Shown one piece after another: positions 47,209 to 57,250 of a DNA stretch of 64,000 nt (position 1 is its first letter; every line of letters begins with the position of its first letter). This DNA is from Palaemon carinicauda. Lineage: Eukaryota; Arthropoda; Malacostraca; Decapoda; Palaemonidae. The notes beneath the pieces are model-generated. The model worked only from the letters and a program-made list of their open reading frames with translations, was not told where the DNA came from and did not search any database. A program made the translations under genes and the position numbers. The stretch covers positions 209,304,353 through 209,368,352 of the forward strand of contig NC_090725.1 in NCBI RefSeq assembly GCF_036898095.1, written 5' to 3'.

Positions 47209-47758
47209 ATTGAACAGTCAAAGAAAATCCAAAACAAATCCAAAGTCATCAACAATAAACACTATCCAAAAAAGGGTTCAAGAGTTTTAATTGAAGAGAA
47301 AAACACCTGTCACAGCGAAAGCTCAAAACAACCAAAAAGAAGTACTTCACCAAAAATGACGAAAACTCCAGGTGAACAGCGAGCGGAATCAACTTGTCGA
47401 CAAGACCGACAGAGAAGAACTGAAGCTGTTTACATGTATATGCGGTATCTGGCCGATAGTCGGCGCTGGTGGGCACACCCGCAACCTTCATGGCGATCGC
47501 TCGCGAGTTTTTGTGTTTCTGTCGAGCCGTCCGAGACCTCAGCTATTATATATTCACCGGCTAAGTTTAATATTTAAAAATGGGTATTACTTTCGGTGTA
47601 GCTGAAATGACGAGCCATTAGAATTTTAACGAGGGATTACTACCCCCTCGCTAGTTAGCTACCCCTCCCCCCCTCAAACAACTGTGAATACTTCACTTTG
47701 CTTAGAGGTAGGACTTCCCCAGGGGACAGGGCTGGCGGGCAAGTTTGATTAAATGGCT

Positions 47759-47845
47759 AAGGTTTGTATAGTTAGGAAAAATACAAATTGTCTACGAATT
47801 TGTCATTTGTTCCGTAACTGAAATACAAACCACGCTATTTAATAT
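47759..47845. repeat. D4 internal complementary region
   Basis: aggtttgtatagttagg ... ctacgaatttgtc joins atttgttccgtaactg ... aatacaaacc. Reverse-complemented, this reads right end CGGAACAAAT followed by left end GACAAATTCG, which matches the ends of D1 exactly. Confidence 0.92.
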
Positions 47846-48331
47846 GGGTGACTCAACCCTTAGGTAAGGTGGAAAGTCCCAGCCATACTGGCTTTTGGCT
47901 TTTTGCCCGGGGACTCAGTATCTGAGTGTGTTAGTACTCAAAGATAAGGAGTCCCTGCACCTCGCAAGTGCCTTGCTCTAAAAGGACCGCGGCCTACGTA
48001 AGCTTGTGTGTGAAGGAATGAAGTGTGACTCGGCCTAAGAAGTTGACCTGAAGTCCTTTAGATGGAATTCCAGGATAGGACCCTCCCAATACCACCTCGT
48101 AATGATATGGGGACGTGACAATATTAACATAATGTTAGGAACACAAGGGAACATGGTTTACCTGAAGTGGTTTGAGGTCAGCTGTGCAGAGAACCCAGGA
48201 TGCTGCTTTCCCCAAGAGAGGGGAGGATGAAGAAAAGAATAAGGGCCAGGCATACCTTTTCATTCATGCACACTAAACCGGGTAACAATGCCCTCAACCA
48301 TCTGCTACTTGTCCATTAAAGAGCCCGAGGT

Positions 48332-50899
48332 TTAAACCAGCTGTTGTGCAGCCACCACAGGGCCGATAGAGAATGTATCGAGCCTCCTGTGGGTCACGTC
48401 TTGCAGGTAGTGGGCTGTGAAGGTCGTCTGACGCTTCCAAACCCCTGCTTGTAAAACCTGCGTCACTGAGTAGTTTCTCTTGAAGGCCAGGGACGTAACA
48501 ATGCCCCTGACATCGTGTGCTCTGGGGCGACGTGACGGAGGAGGGTCAGGATTCAGGGAATGATGGATAACCCTGCGAATCCATGCTGAGATAATGTTCT
48601 TAGTGACCCTCCTCTTCATCCTTCCGGTGATAACAAACAATGCCTGCACCCGCGGACGAACTGCAGCTGTTCTCTTGAGATAGAGCCTCAGACTCCTCAC
48701 TGGGCACAGTAGGAGATGGTTTGGGTCATCTGTTACGGAACGAAGACTCGAAATCCGGAAAGAGTCGAACCGACGGTCCAGCACTCCTGTATTTTGAGTC
48801 TTAGCTACAAACTCAGGGACGAAGACAAACGTTACCTCCCTCCATCCCCTTGAATGGGAGATGTCATATGAGAGACCATGAAGTTCGCCAACTCGTTTGG
48901 CCGAGGCCAAAGCAAGTAGGAACACCGTTTTCCAAGTCAGGTGGCGATCTAAAGCCTGGCGTAATGGTTCGAAGGGAGGTCTCTTAAGAGACCTGAGAAC
49001 TCGAACCACGTTCCATGGATGAGGTCTCACTTCCGACTGAGGGCAGGTAAGTTCATAACTTCGTATGAGTAGAGAAAGTTCCAGCGAAAAAGAAATGTTC
49101 ATTCCTTTGAGCCTGAAGGCAAGACTTAAGGCTGAGCGATAGCCTTTCACTGCCGAGACTGATAGACGCATTTCCTCCCGCAAATACACGAGAAACTCCG
49201 CTATTGCTGGAATAGTGGCATCGAGTGGAGAGATACCCCTTCCACGACACCAACCACAGAAAACTCTCCACTTCGCCTGGTAGACCCCTTCCGATGACTT
49301 TCGCATGTGTCCAGACATCCTTTCCCCAAACTTGTTGCGAAAAGCCTCTCTCTGTGAGGAGATGCTGGATAGTCTCCAGGCGTAAAGCCGCAGCGAAGCT
49401 AAGGCTTTGTGAAAGATGTTGGCATGTGGTTGTATGAGTAGCTCGTGTCGTGGAGGAAGTTCTCTCGGGAGTTCCATCAGGAGCTGCAGAAGGTCCTGAA
49501 ACCACTCTGCGTGATGCCATAGCGGAGCTATTAAAGTCATAGACAGGGTGAACGATATTCTGGTCTTGTTGAGTACCCTCCTCATCAGACAGAACGGGGG
49601 AAAGGCGTACACGTCAATGTTGTCCCACCGTTGTTGGAAGGCATCTTCCCAGAGTGCCTTGGGGTCCGGGACTGGGGAGCAGTACAGCGGAAGCTTGAAA
49701 TTCAAGGCTGTCGCGAACAGATCCACCGTCAAGGAACCCCACAAAGTCAGGACTTTGTTGGCCACTAGACGACCCAAAGACCACTCGGTACTCACTATCT
49801 GTGATGCCCTGCTCAGACTGACGGCGAGCACATTCCTCTTGCCTGGAATGAAGCGAGCTGATAGTGGAATCGAGTGGACTTCGGTCCATCTCAGTATCTC
49901 TACTGCGAGATGGGATAGCTGCTCTGAAAAGGTACCTCCCTGCTTGTTGATATAAGCCACTACCGTGGAGTTGTCGCTCATCACCACCACGGAGTGACAC
50001 GCCAGGTACTGTTGGAACTGTTGAAGTGCCAGGAATACGGCCTTCATTTCTAGCAGATTTATGTGGAGGCACTTTTCTGATTCTGACCACAGGCCTGAGG
50101 TCCTGTGGTTCAGAACATGGGGCCCCCACCCTTTCTTTGAGGCATCCGAAAATAGCATCAAATCTGAGGGGAGGACGAGAAGATCCACTCCCTTTCGTAG
50201 GTTCTCGTCTGTCACCCACCACTGAAGGTCCATCCGTTCCGCAGGACCCATAGGGATCAAGACGTCCGGGGAATCGTATCCTTGATTCCACCGGGATTTG
50301 AGTCGCCATCGCAGGGATCTCATCCTGAGGCGACCGTTTGGAACTAGACGGGCCAGGGAAGAAAGGTGACCGAGGAGATGTAACCACAATTGGGCTGGGA
50401 GTTCTTCCCGTCTGAGGAAAGGGTCTACGACCATCCTCAGCCTTGGTATCCCGTCGTCTGATGGGAAGGCTTTGTGGAGATTGGTGTCCAAGATCATACC
50501 TAGATATACCAGTCGCTGAGTTGGAAGCAGAGAAGACTTCTCGAGATTTACCATGATCCCTAGATCTTGGCAAATTCTTAGAAGCTTGTCCCGGTGTCGA
50601 AGAAGGGTCGACTCAGTGTCTGCCAGGATCAGCCAGTCGTCCAGATAACGGAGGAGACGGATGCCGATCCTGTGTGCCCACGAAGAAATCAGGGTGAACA
50701 CTTTGGTAAATACCTGAGGTGCTGTGGAGAGACCGAAACACAGCACCTTGAACTGGTAGATCTTGTTGTCTAGGCTGAATCTTAAGTACTTCCTTGAAGA
50801 CGGATGGACTGGGATCTGGAAGTACGCGTCCTTCGGGTCCAGTGTACACATGAAGTCTTGTGGTCTCACAGCAAGTCTGACCGTGTCTGCTGTCTCCAT
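48332..50899 (-). CDS. D4 RT–RNase H–Dam-like–tyrosine recombinase single ORF (defective)
   Basis: An 855-codon open frame, the longest in the window. RT palm D21 (LDPKDAYF; Pro replaces the usual Leu), YLDDW 85-89. RNase H FSDAS (D252), LLEMKAV (E284), MSDN (D309), and AVSLSR at 359-364 where Val360 replaces the catalytic Asp found in D1 and C. Dam-like VDLFAT (392-397) and YAFPPF (431-436). Recombinase from about 525: R669 (SAKRVGE), H795-x-x-R798 (HDVRGI), W821, Y831 (TAHYL). In D1 the recombinase is in another frame; here an extra base near 49327 fuses the two. The RT N-terminus lies upstream (about 51300-50900) but is cut by a stop near 51026 and a 1-bp deletion near 51090, so the ORF lacks the RT fingers. 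Confidence 0.88.
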   Translation of the reverse strand: METADTVRLAVRPQDFMCTLDPKDAYFQIPVHPSSRKYLRFSLDNKIYQFKVLCFGLSTAPQVFTKVFTLISSWAHRIGIRLLRYLDDWLILADTESTLLRHRDKLLRICQDLGIMVNLEKSSLLPTQRLVYLGMILDTNLHKAFPSDDGIPRLRMVVDPFLRREELPAQLWLHLLGHLSSLARLVPNGRLRMRSLRWRLKSRWNQGYDSPDVLIPMGPAERMDLQWWVTDENLRKGVDLLVLPSDLMLFSDASKKGWGPHVLNHRTSGLWSESEKCLHINLLEMKAVFLALQQFQQYLACHSVVVMSDNSTVVAYINKQGGTFSEQLSHLAVEILRWTEVHSIPLSARFIPGKRNVLAVSLSRASQIVSTEWSLGRLVANKVLTLWGSLTVDLFATALNFKLPLYCSPVPDPKALWEDAFQQRWDNIDVYAFPPFCLMRRVLNKTRISFTLSMTLIAPLWHHAEWFQDLLQLLMELPRELPPRHELLIQPHANIFHKALASLRLYAWRLSSISSQREAFRNKFGERMSGHMRKSSEGVYQAKWRVFCGWCRGRGISPLDATIPAIAEFLVYLREEMRLSVSAVKGYRSALSLAFRLKGMNISFSLELSLLIRSYELTCPQSEVRPHPWNVVRVLRSLKRPPFEPLRQALDRHLTWKTVFLLALASAKRVGELHGLSYDISHSRGWREVTFVFVPEFVAKTQNTGVLDRRFDSFRISSLRSVTDDPNHLLLCPVRSLRLYLKRTAAVRPRVQALFVITGRMKRRVTKNIISAWIRRVIHHSLNPDPPPSRRPRAHDVRGIVTSLAFKRNYSVTQVLQAGVWKRQTTFTAHYLQDVTHRRLDTFSIGPVVAAQQLV

Positions 50900-51350
50900 G
50901 CTGAACAGAGTTTGTTTGACAAACCTGTTCAGAGCTGAGAGGTCAATGACTGGTCTACAGCCTCCAGACGCCTTCTTTACAAGAAAGAATCGACTGAAGA
51001 AGCCTGGGGAACCGTCGACGACCTACTGGAGAGCATCCTTCTTTAACATGACCTCGACTTCTGCCCGTAGGGCTTGCCCCTTTGCCGATCCATGGCATAG
51101 GAGCTTAACAACACTGGATCCACTGTCAGGGGAGGTAGAGATGTTGTGAAGGGGACGCGATATCCCTGACTGATTACGGAAATCATCCAGGAATCGACCC
51201 CGAGTTGCTGCCACCTGATCGCGCAACTTCGTAGGCATCCCCCCCACTGGTGGACAAGCAGGGGGACTGCCAATCCTAGCGTTTGCGGCCTTGGCCACTC
51301 CCTCTAGGATTTTTCCCTCCCCTGGAGGACTTTTGGCCTTTCTTGTCTAT
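50900..51350 (-). pseudogene. D4 RT N-terminal segment, broken
   Basis: Contains the D1 equivalents ARIGSPPACPPVGG and ALRAEVEVMLKKDALQ, then a stop near 51026 where D1 has GAG. Compared with D1 one C is missing at gatccatgg (51088-51096), shifting the frame upstream. This separates the RT fingers from the 855-codon ORF. Confidence 0.75.
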
Positions 51351-54300
51351 GACAGGAAAGGGCTGCTGTTTGGACACCGTCGTCTTTGCTGCCAGTGCCA
51401 GTTTCGTCGTCTTGGAAGGGCGAGGTTGTTGAGGTGCTGGAGGTTTGTAGGGCTTTGATGTGAGAGCCCTCTGGAGGAGAGAGTCCTGATTGGATTTCCT
51501 CCACCTCTCAGCTGCCTGTTCCACATCTTTAGGCTCAAACAGATTCTTTCCCAAAAGGGAAGAATGTCTGAGCCTGCTGACTTCGGCGGCTGGGACCTTC
51601 GAATGGAACCTTTCTGCCACCGCATCACGTCGTTTTAAGATGGAATTGGCCCACAAGTTCAAGACTTGGTGGGCCAGAAACTTAATGGTGCGGGTGCCCG
51701 AAAGGAGGAAGGTCTCCAGGGCTTTCCTGGTGCTCTCCTAAGACAGATCCTCGGATCGCAACAGGATGCCAAGAGACCCCAGCCAGACGTCCAGCCACGA
51801 AGTAGCCTGCATGGCACACTTCGCAACCTTCTCCTGACATAGGATCTATGTCGCCGAGAAAGTCCCTTGCTGGTTAGAGAGCCTCTCTAGAGGGACTCCC
51901 TTGGTAAGCTCTTCCACCGAGTGGTGCAAGGGAAGAGCTAAGCAAGACTCCTCCATGATCTCAAAGTACCTCCTCTGGTGGATACGAGGAGGAGGGAGGA
52001 GCTTGTTGCCAGCAGTGGAATGGCTGGAGGCGGCGAGTTTGGAGAGCTGGGCCTCAACCTTATCCCTGGCACTCTTCACCCCTTGGGACCAGGGCAAAGC
52101 CGCACTGGCCTTAGCGGGCTTCTGGGTGCCAAAGACTCGGTCCAGGACCGTGTCCTTGCCCTCACGAGGAGGAATCTTGGGGTCCGGGAACCCGTTGAGA
52201 TGCCTCATCAGGGTCAGGACCTGCCAGAAGGCATGCTCTGACTCCTGTTGCTCTCCTCCTGGAGAACTGGCTGCAAAGTCTCCCGTCCCCAAAGGCTCTA
52301 CTTAGGGGGACACGTGGACGTTCTCCGCTGGTCTCGTTGGCTCTGGTCAAATCCTAGAAGACTTAGGGTTGGTCTTAGAGTCCTTAGGTTCCCTCCTAGG
52401 AGAGATACAGGACTCCAATAACGAAGTCTGAGGGCTCTTCTCCGCCCCAACTCGGGACGATTCTCCTGCTCGAGGTGGGGTTTCTCCCATTGGTGCGATG
52501 GGAGAACGTCTCACCTCGGTAGACTCCCCTGAGGACAGAAAATCCTCGTCCACAGGAGATGGAGAGAAAGTCTGAGGGGGGGAGGGAGCCTTCCTCAAGG
52601 ATTTTCTAGGAGCCAGCTTGACCCTGGGAGAAGTTACCACGACTTCTACTCCTCTCTTCCTCTTCAGTGGGGTCGGAGCTGCCCTTGATTTGAGGCCCAA
52701 CTCAGAGAAGGCAGGCTTGACAGCCTGAACGACAGCTCTGATAAGAGACCCAAACCATGGCTGTTTACTGACTGATGCTGTGTCAGAGACTCCCTCTGGA
52801 GGGAAGGGGATCAGGAGATCCTTCGGAGTAGACACTACAACGGGGCCTGCCTGAAAAGAAAGGGAAAAAGAAGAAGGTTGGTTCCTGGACCTATCTGAAG
52901 ACTTCCCCTCCTCCTGCGAGCGCGATGGTCTGCGCTTGCGGGGGTGGGAACGTGAAAAAGATGACCTGGATGCTCTCGTTCCTGAAGCCTCGCGCGGGGG
53001 CTCGCGCTGGCGGCCGCGCAGGTGAGCGCTGACGAGCTGGAGAGCGATGGCGCACAGGCGAGCGATGGCGCACAGGCGAGCGATGGCGCACAGGCGAGCG
53101 ATGGCGCGCAGGCGAGCGATGGCGCACAGGCGAGCGATGGCGGCGCGAGCGATGGCGCGCAGGCGAGCGATGGCGCGCAGGCGAGCGATGGCGCACAGGC
53201 GAGCGATGGCGCGCAGGCGAGCGATGGCGCGCAGGCGAGCGATGGCGCGCAGGCGAGCGATGGCGCACAGGTGAGCGATGGCGCATAGACGAGCGATGGC
53301 GCGCAGGACGCGCAGGTGAGCGACTTCGCACTGGCGAGGGTGCGCGTGGGCGCGCAGGCGATCTATGGCGAGCAGGCGAGTGGGCGTGCTGGCGAGCGAA
53401 GGCGCGCAGGTGATGGTGCGTACGGGCGGGCAGGTGATCATGATCAGTGGTGCGCAGGTTCGCGATCTGGCGAAGGCAGAGGGTGCGCAGTAGGAACAAC
53501 AAGCGTAGTTGCGAGTGAAGGTGACTGCTCGTGGGCGCACAGGATCTCGGAGACCTCTAGAAGAGAGCAGAGCAAGGGCTGGAACATGTGTGCGCGAAGG
53601 TGACTGCGCGCGATGGCGCGCGGGCGAGGGCGAGGGCTGACGAGTGGGCGAAGTCCGAGGGCGCGCAGGAGATCGCTGACGAGAAGGCGAAAATAGTCTT
53701 TTCCCTCCTGTGCCCAGATCCGGAGATCGTGGGCGCGCAGGTGAAGAGCGCTGGCGCACAGGAGATCATGAGTGCGCAGATGTGCGTTGGCGAGAAGATC
53801 GCTGGCGCGCAGGTGAGTGCTGGCGCGCAGGAGATCGATGGCGAGCAGGAGAGCGCTGGCGCGTAGACTCTGCAGCAGGAGATCGCTGGCGCATTGTCCC
53901 TGGCACAGGATGTTTCTGGATAGTAGTCTCAGGAACAGCAGGAGAGCGCTTGCGCGCAATTGCGAGTGAGCGCGCAGGAGAACGTGGGCACACAGGGGAT
54001 ACCTGGCACCTAAGGGACTTACTCACAAGGTGAGAAAGCCCCTTTTGCCCCGAAGGGACCGGTGCCCGTTGGGTAACGGGGTGCGTGGGCGCCCACAGCG
54101 CGTCAGCACCCAGGAACGGAGACGGAAGATCAGCAGGTCTGGCAGGCGAAGGAGATCGCGAACGATCAGCAGAGAGGTCCAGGGATGCACCTGCAACGGT
54201 CGCTGCACGGCGAGGAGAATCCTCTGCGGGGGACTGCGAAGGCGAAGAACCGAAGAGGCACCTCCTAAGTCCCTTGTGGGGAGAAGGAAAGCCTCTACGG

Positions 54301-55074
54301 CAAAGAGGAAGACAAGCCTTACGTCTGATACGTCCTCTGGGGGCAGCAGGCAGACCATCATCAGTCCTCCGAAGAGGAGTCTGTGTTAGTGAACTCCCAC
54401 GAGGGGGAGAATCACCTGCAGGAGAGACCGTTGGACTTAGCTCCTCCCTCGAAGGATGTTCGGAGGGGGGAACTAAGCCTTGAGCAACATCAGCACCCAA
54501 GGCAGAGGTTTGACCTAACTCGTCAGAAGCCTCTGCCACAACAACGTCGACGATAGACAGAGGGTCAACCTCTGCTATGGCCGGCGACTGTTTGACAGCA
54601 GCCCCCAACCTGATTATGTCAAACAGGGCTTCCTTGGAGGGCAAACCCTGAAGCCCCAAGGAAGCCCAAAGCTGCAATAAATCATCATTAGACACATCAG
54701 CAGAAATAACCTCGCCCCGGGGGAGGAGGAGGAGCTGCCTCGCTATGGGAGGCAACGCCCTCTCCCGCACCAAGAGGTTGGCGAACACAAGTACGGCCTA
54801 CGCTACCACTCGACGGCCTCTCGGAAGAGACCGATCGAGTGGGAGCTTCGGAGGAGGTTTGGGCTACGGAAGAAGAGTCCTTGGGATTTTCTCTCTTCAA
54901 GGAAACCCTCTAATGAGAAATATCCCGTTTAGACTTCTTCTTTTGGCGCCGTGAAAACCTCTCCCACTGGGAGATAGACCACTCCCTACACTCACCGCAC
55001 ACTTTATTTCTGTCACACCGTTGACCCCTACAAAAAGGACACAAGGTGTGAGGGTCCGTGTCGACCGCCGACAT
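51276..55074 (-). pseudogene. D4 gag, about 1266 codons with several lesions
   Basis: MSAVDTDPHTLCPFCRGQRC, then CGEC: cysteine-rich N-terminus. A stop near 54913 and a +1 indel near 54715-54720 (gccccggggg) follow. From there to 51276 the protein stays in one frame with in-frame stops near 53763, 52347, 51846 and 51737. The centre holds SR/PA-rich text (RQRSPARHRSPARQ) and the 18-bp array. The C-terminal domain (HAFWQVLTLMRHLNGFPDP, RYFEIMEESCLALPLHHSVE, NLWANSILKRRDAV, SLLGKNLFEPKDVEQAAERW) is the best-conserved gag region of the family and ends in a Lys/Arg/Gly tail. It overlaps the pol start in another frame. Confidence 0.8.
53046..53310 (-). repeat. 18-bp coding minisatellite in D4 gag (about 15 units)
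   Basis: Near-perfect units of gatggcgcacaggcgagc, with a/g and c/t variants. One unit is 15 bp instead of 18, so every unit is a multiple of three. On the minus strand, in the frame continuous with both gag flanks, it reads CAIARL/RAIARL hexapeptides. The other minus frames read RHRSPA and PSLACA and are open as well. Confidence 0.9.
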
Positions 55075-55085
55075 GTAAGTACCAC

Positions 55086-55429
55086 TGATGACTACAAGCA
55101 AGATCTATAGAATACCAGGTCTACCCATCAGCGACCCAAACTGTGTCCTCTACTGCGCAGACTAGCCATGCGGTGATTGATAACGTCACACCGGACCACG
55201 GTCTGATTTAACAGCCTTTGTTTACCGGTATATACTATTTTACAATTTGCTTGCAAGGAAGCTGGTGTTCAGTATTCTACTCTTTTCCTCCATTTCTACA
55301 TTAAATAGTTGGGTTAGTATGTTGGATATCGAACCATAAATTTTAAAGACCGTTATCAAATTATTTATGCACAAATCAGAAATAATTCTGAGAGTGTTTC
55401 CATCTAATCATTTGACGAATGTAGCTTTG
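55086..55429. other. Unassigned DNA beyond the truncated D4
   Basis: No gene or DIRS terminus recognised. The expected right terminal repeat of D4 is absent here. Confidence 0.4.
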
Positions 55430-56350
55430 CCTAAGAATGTAGTTATGACAAGGCTTCAAATACTCTTTATGCTCTAAAAATTATACTATCATTGAGGTAG
55501 AATCAGACAATTTTCCTGTAGCGTTTATATTCAACGACCTAGGTCCTACCAACGTTAGGTTATGGAAATCTTTATGCATAAGAGTGCATAATTCAATGAT
55601 TGGAAATCCGCATCTCTGATCACGTTATTTGTGTCTTTGCTGATGCTCAACATCTCATAAGACTAATAAGAAACAATTTCTTTGATAATGGCTTTCAGCA
55701 AAGTGACAGTGATTTTGTCAACTGCTGTTCAGTATGAGAACTTCTAAAGCAAAAGCGATCTGAAAACATCATTTAAACTTGGAGAAACCTAAATGTCCAT
55801 TTAAACTTGGAGAAACATATAAATGTCAGTGCCTTTCAGTGTATGAATGTAAAATTAGCTATACAATTGATATAAGAAACAATTTCAAAATCGCTTAAAT
55901 ACTTTTGTAGAAAAGGATTATTTTCATATAAACACTGGGAAGAAATAAGTCAATTCATTTCTGGAGTTCCACGCGATACAAAGATGTCAGAAATTAATGC
56001 GGGTTGAACTTACAAAATCAGGATGAAATTATCAAATGCGTGACACCCAGTAAAATCATTGAAGGTAAATGGAAATAATTGTCTTTATTCATTCCAAATA
56101 GGATTGGCAAATTCTTGTGAATCTGTGCCAAAATTGTTAGAAGTGGTAAAAATTATATTTAATATATCATGTTTATTGACTTTCAGAATGAATCATGATG
56201 GACTCGAATATTTCCTTACCTTTTTGTGACAAATAGAATTTAGTATCCAGCATTAAATACAGTTAAACATGGTGTTAAATCTCATCTATTAGAGAAGAAC
56301 AGTTACCTTATAAGGTCAAAATATAATACAGATCCGAATTGCAAAATAAA
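55430..56350 (+). pseudogene. P-element-like transposase fossil
   Basis: Short plus-strand pieces in shifting frames, interrupted by stops, occur in the order expected of a P/THAP9-type transposase: YDKASNTLYAL (about 55448), VYIFNDLGPTNVRLWKSL (about 55520-55575), VFADAQHLIRLIRNNFFDNG (about 55633-55695), HINVSAFQCMNVKLAIQLI (about 55815-55875), and FRMNHDGLEYF (about 56180-56215), followed by a degraded KYR...YLL-like segment. These resemble the conserved DLG.NN..W, FADAPHLxKLxRN, LNV...MxVKLAxQLL and RxNQDxLExFF blocks. The N-terminal THAP zinc finger and the element termini were not found. Identification is from remembered family motifs. Confidence 0.6.
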
Positions 56351-57250
56351 TAACGTAACAGCTGGAACCTTTTCTTTTCCTAATAATGAAACACTCTCTC
56401 CCAAGATAAAGATGACAAATTACTATAACATGAACTAAGGCTATCTGCGCTGATATTTTGTTTGCCCAATGAATGCGATGGTGAAGGAAATGGTGTTACA
56501 GAAAGTGTACGGGAAGTTGGTAATTGAGCACCTGGATGATGCAACATAGAAAGCAGGTCTAGACTATTTCGCCAACTAACATGGGAACAGAGTAGTAAAA
56601 AATTGGCATGAGATACTTCAAATTTAATGGGATTACCAATTTGTTTAGTCACTTATTTTGTTCGTTGTCGAATTTTCTTAGAATAATAATATTAATTAAA
56701 AGAAATAACCTCCGCAAGGAAAATAATCTTTTAAAGTTAAAATCTTGTAAAATGTAATAATCATGATTACTTACTTTTTTAGTATATTTGTACAACCATA
56801 TTTGAATAGATATTTTTAAAATTTTGTTTTGTCATTAGTAAAAGATTAGTGTAAAAATATCTAAATATGCATACACGTTGCTTATTTGTACACTTGGTGA
56901 AACAATATTTCCTTAAAGGATTTGAATAATATTTGTTCTTTCCTGATAAGCGACTTTTTAAATCATTTTCCTTAAAAAGCTTCTCACAGGAGGTATTTTG
57001 TAACAAAATCTAGTCCTCAAAATATCTTATAATATTCGTTTATCTGAAATAGAAATGCTATTTTCAACGAATAATGAAGAATACTGTACTTTTGCAAAGC
57101 AATCTAAGAGTAGTTTGTAGCGCTACGGCCAAGCGTCCTAATTTGCTTATTATCGCTCCGACTGTTATCTTGTATAGAATAAAAACGTTTGGAAATGGTC
57201 TACGGATCTTAAATATGTTGTGTAAGGGGGGCGTCCGGTCCGGGGGGGCG
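56351..57250. other. AT-rich intron DNA, nothing assigned
   Basis: A plus- or minus-strand frame near 56380-56652 has no recognisable domain and may be the tail of the P fossil or chance. The rest is AT-rich with no gene. Confidence 0.4.

Larger units (their letters stand above)
40981..47580 (-). mobile_element. DIRS family 2, copy C, nearly intact and nested in D4
   Basis: About 6.6 kb, left end gatattttgattataaaat, right end gctaagtttaatatttaaaaa. Terminal repeats are inverted (accggctaag/cggtgaatatata) and the ICR is at 41213-41307. Three overlapping ORFs lie in different frames: gag 47208-44662, RT/RNase H/Dam-like 44750-42598 and recombinase 42871-41699. Each carries only one inactivating lesion (nonsense, 5-bp insertion, nonsense). 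No target duplication is visible beyond a shared T, as expected for recombinase-mediated insertion of a circle. It is the youngest DIRS in the window. Confidence 0.93.
47581..55085 (-). mobile_element. DIRS family 1, copy D4, main body (5' end truncated)
   Basis: This continues 40922-40980 beyond nested copy C. It contains the inner left repeat, ICR 47759-47845, fused pol-recombinase ORF 50899-48332 and gag 55074-51276. Homology to D1 and D3 stops near 55085, just upstream of the gag ATG (gacatgtaagtaccac against gacatgaaggtaccac in D3), so the right terminal repeat is missing. Without C the copy would be about 7.56 kb. It is very similar to D1. Confidence 0.92.

Noticed and set aside
53022..53288. 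Plus-strand ORF of repeated SDGAQA
   Set aside because: Shadow of the 18-bp array in D4 gag, which reads on the minus strand in a frame continuous with gag.
56380..56652. 90-codon minus-strand ORF in intron 1
   Set aside because: No recognisable family, no splice-site support, and likely decayed P-element or chance sequence.
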